Below, one piece after another: positions 11,587 to 23,597 of a stretch of 64,000 nucleotides of DNA; positions within the stretch are counted from its first letter, which is position 1; every line of letters starts with the position of its first letter. The stretch is from Ceratorhiza oryzae-sativae (lineage: Eukaryota; Basidiomycota; Agaricomycetes; Cantharellales; Ceratobasidiaceae), in assembly GCA_030998015.1 (NCBI GenBank), contig JARWMV010000250.1:558001-622000 (forward strand). Direction: 5' to 3'. The notes beneath the pieces are model-generated. The model was not told the origin of the DNA, ran no database searches, and saw only the letters and a list, made by a program, of their open reading frames with translations. Position numbers and translations under genes: made by a program.

Positions 11587-12499
11587 TTGGTTTCTCCCCC
11601 ATCACCATATGTGAACCAAATGGCCCCCCAATCGAGGCCTGTGACAACTGCATGTCAATCCCAGTCCAAATCAAAGCTGACAAAGAATCACTCGTACTTA
11701 CTGCCCAAGCGTGGTGGTTCAACCATGTGCAAACCATGGGTTCAGGCCTCCAGTCACAAAGTAGCTGAAGGTCAGCAATCAAACCAGAATATATGTGTAT
11801 TATTTGCTCACCAGTTCTCTATAGCTAAACTCCATGGCAAAGGAGAGGCCAAAGGGAGTTTGAGCAATGAAGATGAGGGAAACAAAATTGCAGGAGAGGA
11901 CAAAAAAGGCAATGATGGTGACAATGATGATTCGAGCCAGGGTGGGAACAATCAGGACCTGGACGTTGGTGAGGAAGATGAGCTGCTGCAATATTATGGT
12001 GAGAGAAAGTGTGCACTTTGTGTGTCAATAGCTCACCATTATTGTGGACCGAAACGGCAACCCAGTTCCTATGGAACAGTTTGTGGCTGTGTTAAAATGC
12101 CCTCACCTTTCTGGCAAGTGCAGAAAGATTCTGGCACCCAAGACCCCCCAAAAGCGTCAAGCTGTTGAAGACAAGAGTGATGAAGGAGAGCTTACCCAAC
12201 CTGTTAAGACCCCAAAACACCAGCAACATACCAAGAGTGATGTCGATTTCTGGAAGAAGTCCAAGTTGAGTGTTCAACACAAGTTCCTGGATAGCCTGAG
12301 TGACGAACAGATATTCACACACTTCAAGGTCCTTACCTGGGTTGAGCACAAGAAGTACACTACACAAAAAGAGACGAATACATTTGAGGGTAGCATTGGA
12401 AGGCACAAGCACCAGACGTTAATTAACACACAAGCAAATGCTGTAAGTAATAGGTTGCTTATTTCAGCACATATAGCTCACCTTTTGCAGTTTTTATGA
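11587..12499 (+). other. Open frames of unknown nature inside the transposon
   Basis: Overlapping frames, one at 11587-12168 and one at 12044-12499, encode an acidic stretch (GEDKKGNDGDNDDSS), a Cys/His-containing piece (CALCVSIAHHYC) and a lysine-rich piece (KTPKHQQHTKSDVDFWKKSK). An intron could join them. I recognise no domain. They may be remnants of a transposon protein. Their position between the terminal repeats is the only context. Confidence 0.3.
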
Positions 12500-13194
12500 A
12501 GTGGTGAGGTGCTTGCAAGGGAACAACTGTTGAAGGCAAGGATTTCAAGTCTACATTTGCCAAATCCACGCAATATGTTAATCCAAGTTGTAAAAGGCAT
12601 ATCATTCAGATCAAGCCACAATGGATTGCCAAAGGAGTAACCAGCAACTGAGGCACAGGTACAGGTTGTCGTGAACTAGAGCAAGACAAGCCACCAGCAT
12701 ATTCCATTTCAGCATCACCTGTTTGACTAGGAATTTCAAGTGGAGCAGGAGAGAGCAGGGGGCAAGGGAGAGGACCAAGTGAGGGAGGAGCGAAGTGCTG
12801 AGGAGAGCCACATGAGCCACACAAGCTATGCACAGAGTCAGGGCCAAAACAAGAAGGACTGGCATTATTAGCCACCAGCATGCTCTTGCTGCTGTTGATC
12901 GCAGGATTGCTTTCTCCATAAAGGTACAAGTATTTTGCAACAGTGGTGGGCAGGAAGTCCTTGAGTTTGCAGCAGTTGCAGTTGCATGGCTTCCAATCAA
13001 GACCCAGGAGTGTGTTAACACTAATTTTCCACTGTGAAATAGTTACATCAGTAAAAATGGTTTTTCCATGCAAGAGCTTTGGGAAAACAATATGTAATAA
13101 CAGAGCTTGAAAGACAAGCAAAGACTCTGTGAGTTGTTGAAATAGCTTTAAAGATACTGCAATACATGCCCATGTTTTGGATGTCTTGAAATTT

Positions 13195-13315
13195 GGTCAA
13201 ATGTCTTGAAGTGTCTTTGAGTGTCTTTGAATGTCTTTAGGTGTCTTTGAGCATCTTTGAGTGTCTTTGAGTGTCTTTGAGTGTCTTTACAGAGGTCAAG
13301 TGTCTTCAGGTGAAT
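13195..13315 (+). repeat. Tandem array of TGTCTTTGAG units
   Basis: About ten imperfect copies of a 10-12 base unit (TGTCTTTGAG, TGTCTTTGAA, CATCTTTGAG) run head to tail. The same unit recurs in reverse complement at 13782-13860 and again forward at 15340-15392, so these arrays serve as subterminal inverted repeats of nested elements. Confidence 0.75.
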
Positions 13316-13781
13316 GGACCACAATATCCTGACTATCTATAACAGGTTGTGATTACTCCTCTTTTGGCCAATTTCAAATTTACCATATATGGAAATCCAA
13401 AAAATTAATGATTTTTGTAATTTTTGTGGCTACAACTTTCCTTTTTGGGGAAATTTCAAATTTGCCAAATAAGGTAAGTATACCCCAAATCTGTCATCAG
13501 AATGATCAATCTCCTCATCCAACCATCCATTTTGTGTCCCCTTGTTACCAAAGCCACTATATGCTATAAAATACCCCTGAGTGATGAGTAGTGTGCCCTT
13601 CTCATGCATGTGCCACATCACAACTAAATGCTGAGACTTGTTGTGTCAGCAAGTCAGCATGATTACATAAGTCAAGCCCAGGGTTGTTTGAAATTGGTTT
13701 CAAGCTGTTATTGTTTGCTTGCAAGGTATTGCAAAGCATTCCAAGATTAAGTATACTGACTTGAGGGATCCCAGTTGGTTT

Positions 13782-15392
13782 TCAAGACACTCAAAGACAC
13801 TTAAAGACACCTCAAGACATTCAAAGATGCTCAAAGACATCTCAAGACAGGCCATGTTTTGAAAGAGCTTTAAAAGGGGTAGAGGTGCTGTGCCAGGCTC
13901 CTGCAGCCAGAACTTGCCAGAATTCTGGCTAAAATTCCAGCAAATTCTGGCGTGCCAGTTGCCAGTGCAGGTGCCAGAATAGCCTCAAGGGTGCCAGAGT
14001 CCTAGGCGGAGTCCTGCAGTACTGGCATACCTGCATACCTGCATACCTGAATACTGGCACATTGTCACCTGTACACGACCACCACGGATTGCATATATTA
14101 AGCACTCATAAAATGCGCAAAATTCAGCGGATCAAATTGTACTTTACTTGATTACAAACAGTTAAGAAATGAGCAGTATCGGCGCAGAATCGTCTAAGAA
14201 AAATATTCAGGGGGATGTGCAGATGTTCAAGCTCGCTATCCTGAGCTCTAATTGGGGCGATATACATACCAATCGACTCGTCTCACTGAGAGGAATCGAA
14301 TGCACATATTTTCATAATAAACGAATGCTTTTATCGAAAGTTATCAGTGATATAAAGGGGGAAACCCCTGAACAGCGCCACAAGCGCTAGTGAAACCAGC
14401 TGTGCAAACCTTGCTCCCTTGTGCGGAGTCGATGCGCATTATCATAAGGACTCTATATACCAAAAACCAGCCTGATTGAAGGTGTTTTAGCTGGTGAAAC
14501 TGGGGGAACAGCGCCCCTGATGCTGAAAACCCCCTGAAATGCGCCATGGACACCCACACAGTGCTATTCTGGCTTTCTTAGTATCACAGACAGATTCAGG
14601 GATGCTTATTGCCCTATCTCAGGTACCTGAAACATCTGGAACAAGCTTATAACATAAATTTCCGACCATGTGCAGTGATTCTGCTGGGTTGACAGTGAGG
14701 TTGCCTGCACACACCCCGGTTCATAGTTATCCAGTCAATGTATTTACTAGATATAATGTCAGTAGGGGTTTTTCAAGCTCAGGAGAAAGGCTAGCTGGTC
14801 GGATAAGCTTCAAACAGCTTTCTTTGTGGTGAAATAGCATGTGCGCATTTCCCAGAATATTTCCTGAGCATCAATTTGGAGCGAACTATGCGTTATCGAA
14901 TTTTTTGCGCGGAGCAAATGACATATCTGTGATCTCCTGATTTTTGCGCATTTAATGAGCTACTTTGCGAGAGATTGTGGTGAGGTTTATGGCCCTGGAA
15001 ATGTTGGCCACAAAGACCCGAACAAAAGAACTGCGTAAAATTTGCCAGAATGAATTTTGTATGAAACGTGCTCTATATCATTGGAATGCTCTCTCTTCTG
15101 CGCATCTAATGAGCTATTACGCAACTTGATGTGGTGAGTTCTGACCATAGCCAGTTGCAGGAGTCCCGGGATTCTGGCATGCTCCTGCACCTGCCAGAAT
15201 TCTGGCACAGACTCCGGCAACTGGCGAGCCAGTGCCAGTGCCAGTGCCAGAATGGCCAAAAAGCGCAGGAGTCCTGCTGCAGGTGCCGGAGTCCTGCAAA
15301 ATTCTGGCACAGCTTCTCTAAAAAGGGGGTATAGGTATTTGGCGTCTTTAGTGTCTTTAAGGTCTTTAAACATCTTTGAGGGCCTTTAAAGG
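13782..15392. mobile_element. Nested non-autonomous element with subterminal repeat arrays
   Basis: The left edge carries CAAAGACACT units, then GTGCTGTGCCAGGCTCCTGCAG and several CCAGAATTCTGGC copies. The right edge carries the reverse complement: GCAGGTGCCGGAGTCCTGC, AATTCTGGCACAGC, then GTGTCTTTAA units. Between them is about 1.3 kb with short direct repeats (GCGCATTTAATGAGCTACTT near 14950 and a close copy near 15098). No transposase is visible; a 73-codon frame at 14169-14390 is not recognised. The layout is that of a small element mobilised in trans. Confidence 0.5.
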
Positions 15393-15744
15393 AAATTTCA
15401 TTTTTGCTGATGTAGCGACTGGTCTCTTTATGCCCTCATACCCACTCGTTTCACTTCCACCACTGCCAGTTGCATCGTCTCATTGTCATCCATGTTTGGT
15501 AAAGTGATGTGTATTTGCTCTATGTAATCGGTACAATAATTACAGTTAATTTTTTACGTGTTTTCCAAGCAACTGTGGAGTCTGTCATGGTCGCGGTCGT
15601 GGTCAAGAGCAGGTTATGCATCGGCGACGAGTTGCCTTAGCAGGGTTGGCGGCCAATTTGCAATTCCGTCGATCCTCCAATACGATGTCCTATGACGGAC
15701 ATCCACATGCTATCCCGCCAGGTCCTGTGGTTGTCCACCTCTGT

Positions 15745-15827
15745 CCCACCGTGTCCTGTCCCGTCCCGTCCTGTCCCGCCCCATCCCGCCTGGACAGCGC
15801 CGGGAAAAAATCGAGTGAACTGTGGTG
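15745..15827 (-). repeat. Right terminal inverted repeat
   Basis: Reverse complement of the left end: the C-rich part (GTCCCGTCCCGTCCTGTCCC) is followed by CGCCTGGACAGCGCCGGG, an A run and CGAGTGAACTGTGGTG. It ends at 15827, just before the TTC shared with the left flank. Confidence 0.8.
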
Positions 15828-17680
15828 TTCACCTTTGGTTAGATTCGACTCTACTCACAAGGGCACCACTCTCGTAAAAATCCTCTTTGTATCCGAGTCT
15901 TACGCCATCCTTTTCTAAGGGTTCTTCGACGCTCGAAAAAGCGCCGAACAGTTCGTATATACACCATAGAGAGCCGAGAACAGGCTACACGTTGTATGGA
16001 GGGAGACGGGTCGCAAGCTTAAAACAAATCGAGGATCAGGGCGTCAGGGGGCGTAGGCTCGTCTGACGGGCAGCGAGGGCCCGGCAGGCCTTAGGGGATA
16101 TAGGTGTGAGGCGCAGTAGATATCAAGGCTACATTTTTCCTTTCCTCTACCCCATTGTATGGTCTGCATAAGCCACGGGCTTCACAGACGTATAAACAAG
16201 AACTTAAAAAAAGGAGTTCTTCGACCACAGCAGCGATGACCTCTCCAAAGGACGCATCCTTTTTCTTGTTCCGTTTACCAAGCATGGCTTCGGTAGGCAT
16301 GGCAGGATAAGGTACCCAGCCGAACGAAGCGGAAGATGCCCTTAAATGGCAGGGGAAGGAGTGGTGGGGAACTCTCCAACCCAGTGAACCATTTTACATA
16401 GCGGGCAAGTGAGGTACCAATATCAGGGTGAGAGAGTTGGGGGTGTCTTTACAACGAACTGTGATATTGGAACTAGACCCGTTTTGAATCGTGGGGTTAT
16501 GTGAATTGCCTTTACGAGCAGAAAAGGACATTTCAATCCCGAAACCTACTGAGATTGGCACGTAGTTTGACGTCGCGAGCTACCAAACTCCCGCCGTTTT
16601 GAGAATGTAAAGATGATGTGATGGATTCTGTGACTTGCACTACACACATATACACGCATATCTGTGCTTATTTCACCTCCACATACTGCATTTTGTCTCT
16701 TTTGTACAATATTTCACGCTCAACATTCAATAAATTTTGGCTCTGGGCAGAAATGATGATGTCAGTTAGGCGAGAGCAAAGCCATCAAAAGCAAATAGTC
16801 ATGGTGCACTGTCTTGGTAGCTAGGTTTTCGTCGGAGGATGATGTGGGCCGGATGCCATCGGTAGGGAGTACGGCCACCAGAGTTTCCTCTGAACGTTAG
16901 CATTTGATTCCTTCTAACGTGCGACATTGCTGGAATGTTGGTCTCGGGGCGAGCGACTGCTGTCCGTGGATAACCGAAACCCCTCATCTACTCTCAAGCC
17001 ACCTTGAAGCATGTCGCTTACTTTGAGAAATTCATACTCGATTCTGAGTTAAGAATAAGAATCCCCATACGCTTCACCGACTCAGAGGGGATCTGACAGC
17101 ACGTATGGCTTCTGAGCCTCATGCATAGGCCGATGGCCGGGTACGGGTATATGTGCGTTCGTATTGTTCTTAAAAGTCCGCCGCCCGCATATAATTTGAG
17201 CGATAGGTTAGAAATGCGTTCTGTAAGCACATGTCCACATATCAAGTTCAATGCCGACGAGAATGTGTTTGTGGGGACGATCCTCGCGGTCGCGGTCTGG
17301 GCGGCTCAGACACCCCGTCGGCACCTCTACCATGGTTTCGACTTTCCCAAGCACGCCGCTTATGTTGGGCTCGCATACGTCCGAGCGTCCGATCCGGACC
17401 GACCAGGTCGAGTTTAAGATAAGTGTTCATTTGAAGTCTCATCACCGGCGCGCCAAATATCCGAGTTCAATCTCCCATTGCGATCCTGATCCGTGCCGCT
17501 CTGCCATCAAGAAGCCTTGACTTCCCTGTCTAGCACTTGGTTGAGTTACGGACCAGCCAGAAACTGGTTTATATTTCACAACATTTCGGCATGCTATGCA
17601 TCCTTTTGATATTCCGACTGCACACCACGCCGGGGCCTCTCGGTCCTCGGTACCTTTGTCATACTCGCGCCATTTACTCT
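15828..17680. other. Long stretch without a recognised gene
   Basis: Frames at 16091-16300, 16618-16824 and 17121-17417 are short and unlike any family I know. The interval may contain a diverged gene with several introns. Nothing here supports a definite call. Confidence 0.35.
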
Positions 17681-18147
17681 TTAGTCAATGATATCATATA
17701 AGCACACTTGGTGTCTGCAATGCGGGACGAATAGGATCAGTAGATCGCGACCATCCTGAGCAAATAATCCAATACGTGCCGCAAATTCCAGTGAGGAGGG
17801 CTCTGATTCAGGGCCGTTAACATGACTTGGAAATTCCTGATTTTGCCGAAGGTCGATGCAAGGTAAGGTTGTCCCTACCCCTAGATCAGGCGAATTGGAA
17901 TCGATATAGTTTCCCTTAGCATGAAAATTCGAGACCACTCCCGGCAATGTGGTTTTTCCCAGCAACACAAGAATAATTCTTGTAAAACATGCATACAGTG
18001 CGCGCGCCAGCGGAAAAGTTTCAGAACCCAACGAAAATCGCTTCGATCTTTGATGGACTGATAAAGCACCTTAACTTTGAACAAGAAGATATATATGCAG
18101 CTAGCCGTACAGCGCCAGCATTGATTTGCAATCGTCTCCGGCTCCAT
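17681..18147 (-). other. Possible unrecognised gene fragment
   Basis: A minus-strand frame of 116 codons at 17681-18031 contains FAQDGRDLLILFVP. This loosely recalls the dispensable-strand pattern (DPAQDLLVL) common in fungal F-box proteins, but no F-box is seen. A second overlapping frame reaches 18147. Listed only because it is the longest unexplained frame here. Confidence 0.25.
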
Positions 18148-18564
18148 GACTCAAAGTGAGCTTTTGCAAAACGTCACTAATTTCCACGGCTCCGCAAATC
18201 GCAGTCGTGGCTGTGATCATCATCAAGAAGCTATGGGACCACTCCGAGAAAGTTGACAGCGGCCCGAGCCGACCTGGAGATTTTTACTAGTTTTAGATAT
18301 CCTTGACTCGACTACGCTTAGCGATGGAATGGTATATCTGCTCTCGTGTGAACTGCGATCGGCTTGATTGATCTAGACCAAGCACTAAGCGGCCAAAGCT
18401 GTGAGGTTTGGGGAAGGGTTGTGGTACTGCGTGGCTCAAGTCACCCCGCTTTGATGCTGGGTGACGTACGAGTTGTGGGGGGACTGTGCAGGTTCGCTGC
18501 GTCGAGCGTATTAATACGGGCAGGTACACCCTCACTCTACTCGACCCCTCACGCCTCGTCTACA

Positions 18565-21106
18565 ATGCTAATTTCTTCAGCAACCGCGATAATCCAAACG
18601 GCTACACTCGTAAGCCCAACTCGACTTTTACTTCCTGCTTATGCTAATAGCGCGGGTACACTCGCAAGGTTACAGCCATTTCATTCGTTGCCGAGGCACG
18701 CAGTATCCCTCGTCAGACCCCGGGTATATCATGGTCTGCTTGCCCAGACAGCGACACTACACAGTGTGCATTTTTTGATGTTCCTCGAGACGTGAGTATA
18801 AAGATCGTCAAGTTTGTTCTCGCATACTCATCTGTTCATTTTACGTAAGTATGCGAATCCAGCCGAGAATGACACAGTCTCAATCTTTATGCGCAAGTAT
18901 CCCGGTAATGCCACTGGAGAAAACCGACTTGGATCGATACTAGTAAACCCTGGGGTAAACCTAAATTTCACCACTAACTGAAACCATTCTGACATCGCAC
19001 CCAACCATCAATCAGGGCCCGGGTGGTTCGGGAAACTTGAATGTTTTGCTGAGCGGTGCAAGGACGAGCGCACTGGTTGATGGAAGATATGATATTATAG
19101 GATTTGATCCTCGGTAGGTAGCAAAATGCCAAATGATGCGAGTCGCTCTAATTTCTGATACAGAGGAGTAAACCTAACTGGCCCTTGGACGGCGTGTTTT
19201 ACAACGGAAGCAGCGCCGTTGAGCTTGGAATATAAGGAGATCATGTAAGCTCATGAGCTTGAGTATGTCACATGCATATACTCATTCCAAACCAGCCAGG
19301 GGGTTCCTTTCCCTCACTCGACCGTTGCCAAAGGCCGAGCCGTGATCAAGAAACTTATCGCTATACAGTCGGCTCACAATGCGGCATGCGTCGAAAGGGG
19401 TAACCGAAAGATTCTCGAGTCGGTCGGAACTGCGTTTGTCGTGCAAGATATGGCTCGGATCGTCGAAGCTCTGGGGGAGGATGGGCTCAATTTTATCGGG
19501 CAAGCGATCATATCTTGTCTTCATTAGATCTATCGTGCTGAGTGCTTCGATTCAGTTATTCGTACGGAACGATACTCGGAGCTACGTTTGCCGCTATGCG
19601 ACCTGACCTGGTCAAGCGCATGGTACTGGATAGTGTCTCAAACGCCGAATCGTACTTCAACGACATATGGCAATGGGGAAGAGACGGCATGGCTGGCACT
19701 CACAAGGTAAAAACGCCGCTTTAAAGATTAGTGGCCCTCTCAATACTAAACTGGCTTTAGACCTTTGACGGCTTCTTGTCTACGTGCGCCGATGCTGGGC
19801 CAAAGTATTGTGCATTTGCTGTACCACCCGGCAACTCAAGCATAACGCAGACAACTGAAAGCCTTCGTCAACGACTGAATGCGATTTTCACGCAGCTCGG
19901 AAAACAGCCAATGAAGGTGCCAGAATCATTGGGTGGACCGGGCATATTCACGGCGTCCAACCTGCAGCGGCTTCTACTGAGCGCGCTGTATAGCCCAGGA
20001 ATATGGCAAAGTGCTATGGAGGGTAAGCGAACTATGAAAGTAATCACGTAGGCGAATCTCTAACGTGGGCGTTCTAGTCCTGGCTGGCATCGACAGGGGG
20101 ACGCGTCAACCGCATATTTGGCAGTGTACGGACCTTATCTGAGCGCTCAGCCTTTGCCATACGATCAAGTAAGCCACTTCCACATCGTGAGGCAATGCTT
20201 TGACTAAAATTACCCTAGAATCCGTTCAACCGCTCATGCAGCATAGCGATGCCACCAGAGAGTCGATACGTGCGATCCTGTGCAGCGATGCGGCCCCTAC
20301 TAATATCTCCATCAACGCGCTCACCGACTAGTCAGTGTAAACTGAGGGAAACCAGGCGCATACTGACTTTTATCTATAGCTATCGCGAAATTGGCAAGAT
20401 TAGCCCGGTTGGTGAATCATGGGCGAACATCCTCAGTGCCTGCAATGGATGGGATTTCCACGCTAGTCAGCGGTACACAGGACCGTGGACCGTGGCAAAG
20501 GGATTGAAAAAGACAAGGCAGGCCGCTTGACTTTCCATGCCATATAAACCTCAATAATGGCCTTTTGCACAGATTCCCAATACTATTTATTAGCCAAGAT
20601 GGAGACCCGTTACGCCACTTTCATCAGCCATCAAAATGGCCAACGGATTCGGAAATGAGTCGGGCACACTCCTCATTCAAAAAGGGTGAGTTGTCTTTAT
20701 ATATCGTGCTTGTATGCTGTCTGACACGAGTGGCCCTCGTTAGCTATGGTCATCCCTCGTAAGCGAAACCTTGCAGCTTCCTGTTATTGGGAAAATAGTG
20801 ACCAATTTTATTTTACAAGGGTCGCAAATCCCTCATTGTGCACTGCAAAACACACCCACGACTATTTCGTGAACGGCATAGTTCCCCCGAACGGAACGCA
20901 TTGCACCGCAGAGTACGATCATTCTCCTCCGCGGTTCCCACATATGCTAAAAACACCTAAAATACAGGCCTGGTTTTATCTACCCTTCCAACACCAAAAA
21001 CTCGAAGCGTGCCGCCCTTGACAAACGAGACAGGGAGCTGCTAGAGGCTATTGAAGGACTGAACGAAGCGAGGTCTAAACTCAACCTCATAAGCTGGGGC
21101 ATTTGA
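18565..21106 (+). CDS. Secreted TAP-like serine hydrolase (peptidase S33 family), copy 1
   Basis: Start at 18565 gives MLISSATAIIQTATL. After an intron (GTAAGC...GCAAG) comes VTAISFVAEA, together a plausible signal peptide. Then SWSACPDSDTTQCAFFDVPRD, an NPGGPGGSGN oxyanion-hole region, YDIIGFDPRGVNL, and the nucleophile elbow GYSYGT (GxSxG serine) made by joining exons across 19500-19555. Later come CNGWDFHASQRYTGPWTVAKG and FISQDGDP with the catalytic Asp (TAP-like C-terminal domain). A GH dipeptide before the HPSLC-type segment supplies the histidine. The gene ends at 21106. Family members cleave N-terminal peptides or esters outside the cell. The intron at 19500-19555 starts with GC rather than GT. 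Near 20590 the text reads DPLRHFHQPS where the paralogues have DPVTPLSSA, hinting at a frame slip. Confidence 0.8.
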
Positions 21107-21703
21107 TCGCTCGTAGCTGATGTGGGATTCTGTTCTGTGGTGGACCTCGGCTTGTATGTTATGGGTGATTCATTGATAATTGAATGTCCCACCGCTCCCC
21201 GCCTACTACGTTTTGTCTTTGCGACGAACCACACTGATAGTATCAACATTGCATCAATCGATTGTTAGATATGATATCTAATTATTTATAGAAATTTTAC
21301 TGGTTAGCGTTGCCAAATGAGCATGTTCGAGGACGTTGGGCTTTTTGAGAGGCGCCAACTGGACAAACCCATGTTGTATGCGCCCCGCACACTGCAAGGA
21401 TACATCACACAAAGTAAAATCGTCGAATCTAAACAAAGTTGAAACGGAAGACTCTTCTCAAATCTTCGAGGGGGAGCTTGCCAGACGCCAAAGCATTTCA
21501 GGCACCCCAACGTAATATGTTCAAGTCTCACAACCGGCGTGACGTTGATCGCCCGAGCAATTGTATTTTAAATAAGGATACATATGCAAAGCCTGTATTA
21601 TGTAGAGTATCGTACAGAGAATCCCATTATATGCAAGAAGAAACCCGAAATGTGAACCAAAAGTGCGTCGTCTATGTGATCACTCAAACACTCATGTCCT
21701 CAT
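21107..21703. other. Convergent 3' region between S33 copy 1 and MFS1
   Basis: Both flanking genes end into this interval. Short frames at 21304-21531 and 21439-21732 have no features. It probably contains only 3' untranslated sequence. Confidence 0.4.
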
Positions 21704-23597
21704 CTAAGCGGCGGCAGCGGCGCCCGCCTTGATACCCATTGCCTTCAAATTGTAGTTCTTTACGATCAAGCCAGATAGGGAAGCAAGGACACCGGTAGGT
21801 ACGCCAATCAAAAATACGCTATTGAGCGCTTTCAAGTCTAGGGGAGGAGATTGTCAGTTTAGTGGTTTCAGGCATGGATAGGGATTGAACGTACAAGCTC
21901 GGATGACAGGCTCTTTCTGTGCCTCGGGAAGAGTAAAGATGAGAGACACACTCTGGCGAACGGCCATGATGACCTCGGTCGGAAGGTCTGGGGCGTACAG
22001 GAACAAGTACTTTCCGAGCTGGTTGGCGAGGACGGATCCGGCAATGGCAATACCAATGATCCCACCCACGAGCTGGGTAAAAGTCACGAGCGAGCTGCCC
22101 TGGGGGATGAGCTCTTCCTCGTGCGCGTACTCGGCTTGGATGGCAATGACGGTGTTCTGGAGAGCACCGCCGACACCGGCACCCAAAAGGATCTGGTAGC
22201 CGATCTCCTTGGCAGTGCCCGAGTTGACGTCGAGAGTGTACAGCAAGCCAGAGCCGACAGAAATGAGAAGAGGTGAAATGACGAGGAACGGCCAGTATCG
22301 TCCAGTGCCGTTGATCACGCCTCCAGATGCACCTGCAGCGATAACCACGCTGAGCATGAACGGTAGAATGTCGATGCCGGACTTGGTGGCAGAGTGACCT
22401 TTGGTGACCTGGAAGTAGACTGGAAGGTAGTAGGTGCCGAGGAGCATGGCAAGCATAATGAAGAACGCCTCTAGACAGGTACCGATCTGGGTGCGGCGGC
22501 GGAACAGAGCGGTGCGGAGGATGGCGCGGTCGCCCCTGAACATTTCCCAGCCGACAAAAGCGATCAATAGAACACCAAACTAATGAAAAAAAATCAGATA
22601 TCATCTAGAGAATCGGCACAAGACAAACCTACCACGCAGAAGAGAGCAATGACGACCTTGTCATTCCAAGGCTTCTCGTTTCCACCCCACTGAAGAGGCA
22701 GGAGGAGAGATGTGACCATGCCGAGAGCGAGAACTGAACCAGCCCAGTCGAGTGTAAGCCACTTGTGGAGAGTGGACTTGCCGTCATACTCGGGCCCACC
22801 CATCGCAGGACGCTTGGGAATCAAAAAGATGATCGTCGCAACGGTGATCACACCAAACGGCAAGTTGATGTAGAAACACCAACGCCAAGAGACATGATCG
22901 GTAAACGCGCCACCAAGGAGTGGGCCAATGACGCTAGCGAGGGCAAAGACAGCACCAAAGGACCCAAAGAGAGCAGGGCGCTGCTCAAGGCGGGTGACCT
23001 GAGCGATGATCGAGAGAACCGAGACGAAGATGCCGGCGGCACCAACACCGGCAAAGGCGCGGCCGAAAATCAGGAATTCCATCGTGGTCGCGACTGCGCA
23101 GAAGAGGGAACCGATCTCAAAGAGAACGATTGCGGTGAGATAGACCCATTTGGTGGGGGCGATGGAAAGGAGCTGGCCGTAGGTGAGCATGCAGCCAGCC
23201 TGGGTCATGAAGTAGCCGCTGGCTGAGAGAAAAAGTTGGTAACATGCATGAATGCGATCAATGAGAACATACCAATCCATGTCACCTGGTTGAAAGCATC
23301 AAACTTGCTCGCAATGACGGGGAGAGCGGTAGCAACCTAGGGAGAGGATAAGCATTGAACCATGTCGAAGCCAAGGGGTGAACTTACAATTGTCTGATCA
23401 AGGGCTACGAGAAGGATGGACATTAACATGCCAACGAAAACAAGTAGCAGGCGGCTGCCAGACAGATAGCGGTCTTCATCCTCGACCACGGTGGCAGCCT
23501 GGGAGAGGCTTTCCTGGCTGGCTTTCTCCAGCTCCTTGGACTCGAGCTTGGAAGGCGTCCGAGCGAGGCTTGACGCGTCGTGCGAGTGGGTCGACAT
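21704..23597 (-). CDS. MFS drug:H+ antiporter, DHA2 (14-helix) family
   Basis: Start at 23597 gives MSTHSHDASSLARTPSK, a cytosolic tail rich in Ser and Glu. The first membrane helix follows, with LVALDQTIV joined across an intron to ATALPVIASKFDAF, the family's D1 motif. Then SGYFMTQAGCMLTYGQLL, FGRAFAGVGAAGIF, and motif C in GPLLGGAFTDHVSWRWCFYIN, diagnostic for DHA exporters. Two further helices before the central loop support the 14-helix type. It ends GIKAGAAAAA at 21704 after an intron at about 21837-21894. All four introns fit GT-AG and keep the frame, so the gene looks intact. Expected role: proton-driven efflux of toxic or secondary metabolites at the plasma membrane. Substrate unknown. 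Confidence 0.92.

Larger units (their letters stand above)
11154..15827. mobile_element. DNA transposon with G-rich terminal inverted repeats (about 4.7 kb)
   Basis: The bases from 11154 inwards (CACCACAGTTCACTCG, then a T run and CCCGGCGCTGTCC) are repeated in reverse complement ending at 15827. The trinucleotide TTC lies directly outside both ends (11151-11153 and 15828-15830), as a 3-bp target duplication would. Ends beginning CAC with a 3-bp duplication fit the CACTA/CMC type, but no transposase of that class is recognised inside. The interior holds reading frames of unknown nature at 11.6-12.5 kb and a nested repeat element at 13.2-15.4 kb. It is therefore probably non-autonomous or decayed. 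Confidence 0.65.

Noticed and set aside
13195..13315. CRISPR-like array
   Set aside because: The units are contiguous 10-12 base repeats without spacers, in a eukaryotic transposon.
22765..23226. A 153-codon frame antisense to MFS1
   Set aside because: It is a mirror of the GC-rich coding strand of MFS1, with low-complexity composition and no domain.
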